A stretch of DNA of 25,179 nucleotides from Bacteroidia bacterium (GTDB lineage: Bacteria; Bacteroidota; Bacteroidia; Bacteroidales; VadinHA17), in the NCBI GenBank assembly GCA_026391515.1, contig JAPLEC010000028.1:1-25179 (forward strand), read 5' to 3'. Made by a program: the position numbers and the translations under genes. Shown here in pieces: positions 7,651-14,396 of the stretch (positions are counted from its first letter, which is position 1; each line of letters begins with the position of its first letter). The notes beneath the pieces are model-generated. The model searched no databases and was not told the DNA's origin. It saw only the letters and a program-made list of their open reading frames with translations.

Positions 7651-8643
7651 ATGGCCATTTTATCATTTCAGAAGCCCGATAAAGTAATAATGCTGGAAGC
7701 GGACGACAAACTCGGAAAATTCGAATTCCGTCCACTTGAACCTGGCTATGGTATTACCGTTGGTAATGCTCTGAGAAGAATACTTCTCTCTTCGCTCGAA
7801 GGTTATGCTATCACATCTATAAAAATAGATGGCATAGACCACGAATTCTCTACTATCAAAGGCGTTATCGAAGATGTAACCGAAATCATCCTGAACCTGA
7901 AACAGGTCAGGTTTAAGAGAACCGTTGAAGATGTTGATAATGAGAAGATAACGATGAAGGTTCATAATAAGGAAGTTTTCAAAGCCGGAGACCTTAACAA
8001 CGCTCTCAGCAACTTTGAAGTGCTTAATCCTGAGTTGGTTATATTGCGAATGGAATCTGATGTTAAGCTCCAGATTGAACTTACAATCGGTAAAGGCAGA
8101 GGATATGTTCCGGCTGAAGAAAATGAACCTGCTGATGCTGAATTTGGCCTTATTGCAATCGATTCAATATTCACCCCGATCAGGAATGTGAAATATGCAA
8201 TTGAGAACTATCGTGTCGAGGAAAAAACTGACTATGAGAAGCTGCTGTTTGAGATAGAAACCGACGGCTCTATTCATCCAAAAGAAGCATTGAAAGAGGC
8301 TGCTAAAATTCTTATCTATCATTTCATGCTATTCTCCGACGAAAAAATAACTCTCGACTCGGATGATAAGCTTGCTAATGAAGAGTTTGATGAAGAAGTT
8401 CTTCATATGAGGCAGCTGCTTAAAACAAAACTAATTGACCTTGACTTATCAGTAAGAGCGCTTAATTGTTTGAAAGCAGCTGAGGTTGAGACACTTGGCG
8501 ACCTTGTTAAGTTCAATAAAAACGATCTTCTGAAATTCAGGAACTTTGGTAAAAAGTCACTTACAGAGCTCGACGAGCTGCTTGAATCCATGAGCCTTTC
8601 TTTTGGGATGGATGTGAGCAAATATAAGCTTGAGAAAGATTAA
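7651..8643 (+). CDS. rpoA: DNA-directed RNA polymerase subunit alpha
   Basis: The alpha subunit dimerises to start assembly of RNA polymerase, and its C-terminal domain contacts upstream DNA and activators. It has 330 residues, the usual length. The N-terminal domain carries FRPLEPGYGITVGNALRRIL and HEFSTIKGVIEDVTEI. The C-terminal domain (about residues 255-320) has LDLSVRALNCLKAAEVETLG and LLKFRNFGKKSLTEL, the helix-hairpin-helix used for DNA contact. It sits between rpsD and rplQ as usual. Confidence 0.98.
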   Translation: MAILSFQKPDKVIMLEADDKLGKFEFRPLEPGYGITVGNALRRILLSSLEGYAITSIKIDGIDHEFSTIKGVIEDVTEIILNLKQVRFKRTVEDVDNEKITMKVHNKEVFKAGDLNNALSNFEVLNPELVILRMESDVKLQIELTIGKGRGYVPAEENEPADAEFGLIAIDSIFTPIRNVKYAIENYRVEEKTDYEKLLFEIETDGSIHPKEALKEAAKILIYHFMLFSDEKITLDSDDKLANEEFDEEVLHMRQLLKTKLIDLDLSVRALNCLKAAEVETLGDLVKFNKNDLLKFRNFGKKSLTELDELLESMSLSFGMDVSKYKLEKD

Positions 8644-8670
8644 TTTCAAAATTGAGAAGGAAACAAAGAA

Positions 8671-9210
8671 ATGCGACATTCAAGAGTTATAAATCATTTA
8701 GGAAGAACGAGTTCACACAGGAAGTCGATGCTTGCAAATATGGCTACTTCGCTTATCCTTCATAAAAGGATTACTACAACTACAGCCAAAGCTAAAGCCC
8801 TGAAGACTTATGTTGAACCTCTTATCACAAGATCAAAAGAGGATTCAACCCATTCAAGAAGAATGGTATTCCGTTTTCTCAAGGATAAAAAAGCGGTATC
8901 TGAATTATTCAGAGATATATCACCTAAAATCGGTGAAAGACCCGGCGGATATACACGCATTTTAAAAACAGGGAACAGGATTGGCGATAATGCTGAAATG
9001 TGCATCCTTGAGCTCGTCGATTATAATGAAGCTATGATGGGTGGTGGCGAAGCAGCTAAAACAAAAACGACCAGAAGAAGAAGAGCAATTAAGAAGAAAT
9101 CTGAAACCGCAGCTACTGAAAAAACAGTAAAGACAAAAGTTGAAAAAGCTAAAGAACCGGTTGCTGATGCTGAGGAGACTCCTGAAGAATCTGCTGCAGA
9201 AGAGAAATAG
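8671..9210 (+). CDS. rplQ: 50S ribosomal protein L17 with charged C-terminal tail
   Basis: This is bL17, located near the peptide exit tunnel. The first 125 or so residues are the conserved core, with RHSRVINHLGRTSSHRKSML at the start and GDNAEMCILELVDYN near its end. A further roughly 55 residues form a low-complexity tail, first Lys/Arg-rich (KTKTTRRRRAIKKK) and then Glu/Ala-rich. Such tails occur in other Bacteroidota L17 proteins; the function is unknown and it is probably disordered. It is the last gene of the ribosomal operon and is followed by an intrinsic terminator. Confidence 0.97.
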   Translation: MRHSRVINHLGRTSSHRKSMLANMATSLILHKRITTTTAKAKALKTYVEPLITRSKEDSTHSRRMVFRFLKDKKAVSELFRDISPKIGERPGGYTRILKTGNRIGDNAEMCILELVDYNEAMMGGGEAAKTKTTRRRRAIKKKSETAATEKTVKTKVEKAKEPVADAEETPEESAAEEK

Positions 9211-9231
9211 AAGAAATGATAATTTAATATG

Positions 9232-9268
9232 AAAGGGATAATTAATAATGATCATTATCCCTTTTTTT
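9232..9268 (+). terminator. Intrinsic terminator of the ribosomal operon
   Basis: AAAGGGATAAT (9232-9242) pairs with ATTATCCCTTT (9254-9264) around an 11-base loop, and the right arm runs into an uninterrupted T tract ending at 9268. It lies 22 bases after the rplQ stop and 39 bases before eno, so it should end the long ribosomal transcript. Confidence 0.9.
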
Positions 9269-9306
9269 GTATATTGCACTATTGTTTAATATAAATTTAA
9301 ATTCCT

Positions 9307-10584
9307 ATGGGTCAAATAGTTAGTGTTCATGCTCGTGAGATCCTCGATTCCCGCGGCAATCCTACAATTGAAGTTGAAGTAACAACAACCAGTGGTTATT
9401 TTGGAAGGGCAGCAGTGCCTTCAGGTGCATCAACCGGTGAAAACGAAGCTCTTGAATTAAGGGATGGTGACAAAAATCGCTACCTGGGTAAAGGAGTTCT
9501 TAAGGCCGTCCACAATGTCAATAATGTCATTGCCGAAGAAATAACAGGAATGGACGTTACTGATCAGAACGGAATTGACAAAAAAATGATCGAACTTGAT
9601 GGTACCAGTACAAAAAGTAATCTGGGTGCTAATGCTATCCTGGGTGTCTCACTTGCAGTAGCCAAAGCAGCTGCAACTTACCATGGATTGCCATTATTCA
9701 GATATATTGGAGGTGCTAATGCAGTCACGCTGCCAATACCGATGATGAATATAATTAACGGAGGATCACACTCTGATGCTCCGATTGCTTTTCAGGAATT
9801 TATGATAAGACCCGTTGGTGCTCCATCTTTCAAGGAAGGATTACGAATGGGGGCAGAAGTGTTTCATTCCCTGAAAAAAGTTCTCAAAGGACGAGGACTC
9901 AGTACAGCTGTTGGTGATGAAGGAGGTTTTGCTCCCAACCTTGAGGGAACAGAAGATGCTCTTGAAACAATACTGAAAGCAATTTCAGCGGCAGGATATA
10001 AACCAGGTGTGGATGTCACTATTGCTCTTGATCCTGCTGCTTCAGAATTTTACGACAATGGCATGTATAACTATGCAAAATTTGAAGGGCCTAAAGGTGC
10101 AAGGAGAACTTCAAAAGAGCAGGTTGACTATTTTGAGAAGCTTATAAGCAAGTATCCTATTGATTCGATTGAAGATGGTATGGCAGAAAGCGACTGGGAT
10201 GGATGGAAGATGCTGACAGAAAGGATCGGGAAAAAATGCCAGGTTGTTGGTGATGATGTATTTGTTACAAATGTTGAATATCTGAAGAAAGGTATAGAAC
10301 TGGGTTGTGCCAATTCAATCCTGATTAAGGTAAATCAGATCGGCACCCTGACCGAAACACTCGCTTGTATAGAGATGGCACACAGGGCTGGTTATACCAC
10401 TGTTACATCACATCGTTCAGGTGAAACGGAAGATGTAACAATTGCCGATATAGCTGTTGCCACAAATTCCGGGCAGATTAAAACTGGATCATGCAGCCGT
10501 ACCGACAGGATAGCTAAATACAACCAGCTTCTGAGGATCGAGGAGATGCTCGGTGATCTGGCTGTGTATGGGTATAAGAAGTAA
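9307..10584 (+). CDS. eno: Enolase (phosphopyruvate hydratase)
   Basis: Enolase converts 2-phosphoglycerate to phosphoenolpyruvate in glycolysis, in the cytoplasm, and is also a common RNA degradosome partner. It has 425 residues, the normal length. The N-terminal AREILDSRGNPTIEVEV, the catalytic GDEGGFAPN, the magnesium ligands in IALDPAASEF, SIEDGMAE and VGDDVFVTN, the catalytic lysine in LIKVNQIGT and the signature SHRSGETED are all present. It is separated from rplQ by a terminator and has a terminator of its own. I see no exact TAnnTTTG promoter in the short upstream gap, so it may rely on readthrough or a degenerate promoter. Confidence 0.98.
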   Translation: MGQIVSVHAREILDSRGNPTIEVEVTTTSGYFGRAAVPSGASTGENEALELRDGDKNRYLGKGVLKAVHNVNNVIAEEITGMDVTDQNGIDKKMIELDGTSTKSNLGANAILGVSLAVAKAAATYHGLPLFRYIGGANAVTLPIPMMNIINGGSHSDAPIAFQEFMIRPVGAPSFKEGLRMGAEVFHSLKKVLKGRGLSTAVGDEGGFAPNLEGTEDALETILKAISAAGYKPGVDVTIALDPAASEFYDNGMYNYAKFEGPKGARRTSKEQVDYFEKLISKYPIDSIEDGMAESDWDGWKMLTERIGKKCQVVGDDVFVTNVEYLKKGIELGCANSILIKVNQIGTLTETLACIEMAHRAGYTTVTSHRSGETEDVTIADIAVATNSGQIKTGSCSRTDRIAKYNQLLRIEEMLGDLAVYGYKK

Positions 10585-10603
10585 TGCTTAATTAGTTGAT
10601 ATT

Positions 10604-10636
10604 AAAGAGACTATCGATGAGATAGTCTCTTTTTTT
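10604..10636 (+). terminator. Intrinsic terminator of eno
   Basis: AAAGAGACTATC (10604-10615) pairs perfectly with GATAGTCTCTTT (10621-10632) around a five-base loop, followed by T residues to 10636. It lies 19 bases after the eno stop codon. Confidence 0.93.
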
Positions 10637-10639
10637 AAG

Positions 10640-10743
10640 AACCCCCTTTAATTCCCCCTAGGAGGGGAAAAAAATGGGCTACATTTATAAGGTATTTTTC
10701 TCCCCCTCTGGGGGAGATGTCAGCTTAGCTGACAGAGGGGGTT
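10640..10743. repeat. Cloverleaf-like palindromic intergenic repeat
   Basis: An outer stem AACCCCCT (10640-10647) with AGGGGGTT (10736-10743) encloses three hairpins in a row. They are TTCCCC/GGGGAA (10652-10669), TCTCCCCC/GGGGGAGA (10699-10717, perfect, three-base loop) and TGTCAGC/GCTGACA (10718-10734, perfect, loop TTA). The whole is a four-stem figure of 104 bases with no coding potential. A related single hairpin, CCCCTC/GAGGGG, occurs at 11416-11431. The shape is that of an interspersed repetitive palindrome (REP or MITE-like) of the kind frequent between Bacteroidota genes; dispersal by a transposase is inference. Confidence 0.75.
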
Positions 10744-10791
10744 TATAGTTATAAGAGAGCCTAAGAATAAGTACTGTTCTCATTTTCCGAT

Positions 10792-10813
10792 GTTATTAAC
10801 AATTGTTGATAAC
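10792..10813. other. Imperfect 22-bp dyad, possible protein-binding site
   Basis: GTTATTAACA followed by ATTGTTGATAAC forms a dyad in which only one symmetric position differs. Each half resembles a DnaA box in opposite orientation: TGTTGATAA (10804-10812) differs at one position from TGTGGATAA. It lies about 40 bases upstream of the -33 element of the RNA gene promoter, so an operator is equally possible. No protein is assigned. Confidence 0.35.
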
Positions 10814-10852
10814 TCTTGTTTATATCAGGTTTACAACAAGGGTTACCTTTTC

Positions 10853-10883
10853 ATTGTTTTTAGCCATTCTTAATTTACATTTG
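10853..10883 (+). promoter_or_regulatory. Bacteroidota-type promoter of the structured RNA gene
   Basis: ATTG at 10853-10856 is followed after exactly 19 bases by TACATTTG at 10876-10883. This fits the Bacteroidota primary sigma consensus (TTTG near -33, TAnnTTTG near -7) with an exact -7 match. The expected transcription start is about 10889-10892, immediately before the first stem of the structured RNA. Confidence 0.8.
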
Positions 10884-10889
10884 ATCTAT

Positions 10890-11398
10890 CGGGTGAGCGA
10901 TAAAAGGCTGCTCAAAAGATGTGGAACCGGAAAAGGTTACTTAAATGAAACACAATCCGGCTCATTCAGACCTCCGGGTTTGCGCGTCAAGAGAGCCGAA
11001 GGCTGAACGAAGGGACATGGTCCCAGACCAATACCGGGTGTTCAGTAGGTCGACGAAAACCGGAAACGTTCTTTCAACGACTGAGTCACAGGGCCTCAGA
11101 AAAACAAAGGGCTTCGGCCCCAAGTCATCTGAAACTGGTGCCAATTCCTTCGGGAAATGGCCACTGGAGCCTGAAGGACACTTCGTCCTGGAATGTCCTG
11201 CCGAAAGACGGGAACAAAGGGACAGCTGGAAGGTTATGCCGTAACAAGTAAAACCGGAAAGCTTTGGGTTGCAGGAACAGATCGTAAGACCTGGAATGCA
11301 GCCGGTCAGAATAACAGTAATCCGACGCCGTATGCGGCCTCGGTTGCAAACGGTGAATGGGAACTAATCCTTGCGAATAGTTCCCATTATTGTTTTAT
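10890..11398 (+). ncRNA. Candidate structured noncoding RNA, about 500 nt, unassigned family
   Basis: The region has its own promoter, no credible protein frame, a base composition richer in G+C than the flanking intergenic DNA, many short stems and an intrinsic terminator at its 3' end. Stems seen by eye: TGAGC/GCTCA (10894-10914); CTGAAC/GTTCAG (11003-11045) enclosing GGGAC/GTCCC (11012-11024); CTGAG/CTCAG (11081-11099); GGGC-TTCG-GCCC (11109-11120); CCAATTCC-TTCG-GGAAATGG with one mismatch (11141-11160); AGGAC/GTCCT (11175-11189); CAGG/CCTG (11272-11293); and an 8-bp stem with one C-C mismatch and loop TATG (11322-11343). Two stems are capped by UUCG tetraloops, typical of stable RNAs. I did not find the conserved RNase P core (GAGGAAAGTCC), tmRNA ends or tag frame, a group II intron domain V, or an SRP core. 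Identity is unknown; the claim that it is an RNA gene is inference from promoter, stems and terminator. Confidence 0.68.
11356..11398 (+). terminator. Intrinsic terminator of the structured RNA
   Basis: AATGGGAACTA (11356-11366) pairs perfectly with TAGTTCCCATT (11378-11388) around an 11-base loop, followed by the T-rich ATTGTTTTAT. The U tract is interrupted, so efficiency is uncertain, but the 11-bp stem is strong. Confidence 0.7.
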
Positions 11399-11415
11399 AT
11401 ACCTCTTAAAACCCA

Positions 11416-11438
11416 CCCCTCCAGGGAGGGGATCTTTT
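11416..11438. repeat. C/G-rich hairpin related to the cloverleaf repeat
   Basis: CCCCTC (11416-11421) pairs with GAGGGG (11426-11431) around CAGG, followed by ATCTTTT. The core resembles the hairpins of the 10640-10743 element and may be a remnant of the same repeat family; it could also act as a weak terminator. Confidence 0.5.
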
Positions 11439-11450
11439 GTTTCCTTTACA

Positions 11451-11478
11451 CCTTGTACCTTGTACCTTGAACCGTGTA
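11451..11478. repeat. Four tandem 7-bp units, consensus CCTTGTA
   Basis: The units are CCTTGTA, CCTTGTA, CCTTGAA and CCGTGTA, directly adjacent. The third unit supplies the TTG at 11467-11469 that serves as the probable -33 element of the ubiD promoter. Confidence 0.7.
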
Positions 11479-11496
11479 CCTTTTTCTTTATCTTTG
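11466..11496 (+). promoter_or_regulatory. Promoter of the ubiD-family gene
   Basis: CTTG ending at 11469, then 19 bases, then TATCTTTG at 11489-11496, an exact TAnnTTTG match with ideal spacing. The predicted start is near 11502, leaving a leader of only about a dozen bases before the ATG at 11514. Confidence 0.72.
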
Positions 11497-11513
11497 ATCT
11501 TCATTTTCCGTTT

Positions 11514-13296
11514 ATGTCATTTAAAGGATTATCTGATTTTATAAACCATCTCGAAAAAGAGAATGACCTACAGCGTATTAAGACATTCGTTGATCCCGTT
11601 CTTGAAATAACTGAAATTACTGACCGCATATCCAAATCCGGAGGTAAAGCCCTGCTTTTTGAAAACACCGGTACCGACTTCCCTGTACTTATAAATGCTT
11701 TTGGCTCCGATAACCGCATAGTAAAAGCACTGGGAAGAGAAATCCTCGATGATATTGATAGTGAAATACTCTCTCTGTTCGATAACCTTACTAAGCAAAA
11801 AGATAATTTTTTAAGAAAGCTCTCGTCACTTCCTGATCTGATTAAGATATCCGGCTTTTTCCCTTCCCGAATCAGGGGAAAAGGTACATGTCAGCAGGTT
11901 GTGCACAGAGATCCGGACCTGGCAATCCTTCCAGTCCTGAAATGCTGGCCGTATGATGGCGGTCGTTTTATAACCCTGCCTATGGTTCATACTGTTCATC
12001 CAATAACCGGAAAAAATGCCGGTATCTGTAGCCCTGGGCGGTGACCCGGTGTACACTTATTCAGCTACAGCACCTCTGCCTGAAGACGTCAATGAATATA
12101 TCCTTGCAGGATTCCTTCGTAAGAAAAAAGTAAAGCTCGTTAAATGCCTCACCAATGATCTCTATGTTCCTTTTGATTCTGATATTGTCATCGAAGGATA
12201 TGTTGACCCTGCGGAGGAACCATTTTGGGAAGGTCCTTTTGGCGATCATACCGGGTTTTATTCCCTCGCAGACTGGTATCCGAGATTTCATGTTACCTGT
12301 ATAACTCATTCAGCAAAAGCAGTTTATCCTGCAACAATTGTTGGCATCCCGCCAATGGAGGATGCATGTTTTACTAAAGCTACTGAAAAAATTTTCCTTG
12401 CCCCGGTCAAAATTGCTGTTCAACCCGAGATAGAAGATCTTCACATGCCTTCTGCCGGTGTGGCTCATAATCTTGTAATCGTCAAAATAAACAAGAAATA
12501 CCCGGGCCAGGGGAAAAAAGTAATTAATTCATTGTTTGGAGCAGGGCAGATGATGTTTACTAAATACCTTGTTGTTGTCAGCAGTGAAATTAATATCAGG
12601 AATTACAATGAACTCTTGCTGCATGTCTATCAAAATACAGATTTCAGGTCAGATCTTATATTTACTTCCGGGCCTCTTGATGTTCTTGATCACTCAGCTG
12701 ACAAATTTTCATTTGGCGGCAAGCTGGGAATTGATGGTACTATTAAAAATAATGAAGAGATATCAAACAGTAAGTCAGGTTCTTCGGAGGAATTTTTAAA
12801 ACCGGAACGATCTTCTTTAAATCACTGGAAACAGATATTCAATGCTGAATGTAATGTAAATCTGATAAGCAGCCTGAAGATTATTATTGCCGGGCTGAAT
12901 CAATCAGAAGATCCTATGGCAGTTGAGAAATCAATTAAAAGACTTACTGATAATAATCTGATAGATACTCTCAGACTGATTCTGGCTGTAGATCATACTG
13001 TTGATGTAAATGACTTATATACAGTAATATGGCAAGTCCTTGGTAATTCTGATCCGCAGCGTGATATAAAATTTATTTCCGATAATACACTTTTCATTGA
13101 TGGCACAATAAAAGCTTTCCGTAAAGGAGGCTTCCCTCGTAAATGGCCAAATGTAGTCTGTTCATCCGAAGAGACTATTAATACTATTGATAATAAATGG
13201 GCATCTCTCGATATAGGACCTTCTATCCCTTCTCCATCCATTATTGGTTCAAAGCTTTGCCGGCAGGGAACAGATGAGGTTCATTTAAATAACTAA
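11514..13296 (+). pseudogene. ubiD: UbiD-family decarboxylase broken by an out-of-frame internal deletion
   Basis: UbiD-type enzymes use prenylated FMN to decarboxylate aromatic acids in quinone biosynthesis; in Bacteroidota the substrate is expected to belong to a menaquinone route. The first frame runs from the ATG at 11514 (MSFKGLSDFINHLEKENDLQ) through GGRFITLPMVHTVHPITGKN and stops at 12044. The family sequence resumes in the +1 frame at about 12016 with MPVSVALGGDPVYTYSATAP and continues to 13296 with GPFGDHTGFYSLADWYPRFH. Relative to the family about 40-45 residues are missing at the junction, the stretch that normally carries the tyrosine-arginine prFMN contacts (MYRMQV or IYRQQL in relatives) and the following tryptophan-rich segment. 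Both halves are otherwise clean. Neither fragment should be active if the sequence is correct. The symbol is by family; orthology to E. coli ubiD is not implied. Confidence 0.9.
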
Positions 13297-13341
13297 TCTT
13301 CTTTTAAAACAGCAGCAGGCCGGAAGTACCGATTTTTAGAC

Positions 13342-13349
13342 TATTTTTG
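13342..13349 (+). promoter_or_regulatory. Possible -7 element of the SpoIIE-type phosphatase gene
   Basis: TATTTTTG matches TAnnTTTG exactly and lies just 10 bases before the likely ATG at 13359, which would give a nearly leaderless transcript. No TTG is seen at the expected -33 distance, so the call is tentative. Confidence 0.4.
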
Positions 13350-13358
13350 CAGTGTGTG

Positions 13359-14396
13359 ATGGTGCCTTTCTTTTTTACATATAAATATGTCTGCTCGAAT
13401 TTTTATTGCAGATTATTCTTAGCCGGTTTTCAGGATAATTCTGCTATCGATTCCCAGGCCTCTCCATATAGTTTTATTCTTTACGGTGCTCTTATGATTG
13501 CTTTTGTTTATTTGCTTGTGATGTCTCAGACAAAGAGTCTCTATAAAGCCCGTAAGCTGCTTAAAGAAAAAGAACAGGCTCTGAATCAGATTGAAAAACA
13601 GAAGGTTGAGCTAGAGATCCGAGATAAGAATATAACAGATAGTCTTATTTATGCTCAAAGAATCCAGGAAGCGCTTTTGCCTTCAGAAAATTACTTCCGC
13701 AGGCGTTTTAAGGATTCTTTTATTTTTTTCAGACCTAAAGATATAGTCAGCGGCGATTTTTACTGGATAGGAGAAAAAGGTGATAAGATCTTTGTTGTGG
13801 GGGCAGATTGTACAGGTCATGGTGTTCCGGGAGCGCTGATGTCGATGATTGGACTGGAGATTATTGAAAAAACAATTAATGAAGATAATATTGAAAAACC
13901 ATCGGCTATCCTGGCGGTAATGAACAGGGGGCTTGAAAAGACGTTCAGCCGGGAAAAGAATATTGGAACAATTATCAGGGACGGTATGGATATAGGTATC
14001 TGTGTCATTGATAAAGAGAAGAAAAAAGTCGAATATTCCGGGGCTTTTTTCCCGCTTTACCTGATCCGCGACAATGCCCTGATTGAAATAAAGGGTGATA
14101 AGCTGATTATAGGTATGAATCCGAAGGGAATTTCATACACTGTTAATGAATTCGATCTTAAAAAAAATGACATTCTGTACATCTTCTCCGACGGTTATGT
14201 TGACCAGTTTGGAGGGAATGAAAATAAAAAATTTATGTATCGCAGGTTCAGGTATCTTCTGACAACTATCCACCGGTTTCCCATGAATGATCAGAAATCT
14301 ATACTTGAAGATAATATAAGAACATGGATGGGACGGAATCCTCAGCTGGATGACATGATGGTTATTGGCTTTAAACCTATTTCAGAGGGTACCTAG
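13359..14396 (+). CDS. Membrane-anchored SpoIIE-type PP2C serine phosphatase
   Basis: The protein is a predicted manganese/magnesium-dependent serine/threonine phosphatase, the kind that dephosphorylates anti-sigma-factor antagonists or other signalling proteins. From the ATG at 13359 it has 345 residues: a hydrophobic N-terminus, a transmembrane segment at about 38-56 (FILYGALMIAFVYLLVM), a coiled coil at about 60-92, and the phosphatase domain from about 93. The family lead-in SLIYAQRIQEALLP and metal-binding aspartates in SGDFYW (Asp133) and GADCTGHGVPGA (Asp150) are present, as is the C-terminal LDDMMVIG. There is no TPR or beta-propeller sensor region of the sort often fused to it in Bacteroidota. 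It converges on the hybrid sensor gene and shares its stop-codon bases. An earlier TTG at 13347 is possible but less likely. Confidence 0.85.
   Translation: MVPFFFTYKYVCSNFYCRLFLAGFQDNSAIDSQASPYSFILYGALMIAFVYLLVMSQTKSLYKARKLLKEKEQALNQIEKQKVELEIRDKNITDSLIYAQRIQEALLPSENYFRRRFKDSFIFFRPKDIVSGDFYWIGEKGDKIFVVGADCTGHGVPGALMSMIGLEIIEKTINEDNIEKPSAILAVMNRGLEKTFSREKNIGTIIRDGMDIGICVIDKEKKKVEYSGAFFPLYLIRDNALIEIKGDKLIIGMNPKGISYTVNEFDLKKNDILYIFSDGYVDQFGGNENKKFMYRRFRYLLTTIHRFPMNDQKSILEDNIRTWMGRNPQLDDMMVIGFKPISEGT

Noticed and set aside
10803..11349. Several overlapping open frames on both strands between eno and ubiD (for example 10945-11244 plus and 11125-11349 minus)
   Set aside because: They overlap each other in many frames, show no recognisable domain, and coincide with stems and a promoter-terminator pair that fit a structured RNA better.
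10890..11398. RNase P RNA, tmRNA, SRP RNA or group II intron as the identity of the structured RNA
   Set aside because: The conserved cores I know (GAGGAAAGTCC; tRNA-like ends and tag frame; the SRP loop; domain V with its catalytic triad) were not found on either strand.
12005..12025. Programmed +1 frameshift at the run of six A residues in the UbiD-family gene
   Set aside because: A +1 shift would join the frames, but about 40 conserved residues would still be missing, so a deletion explains the data better.
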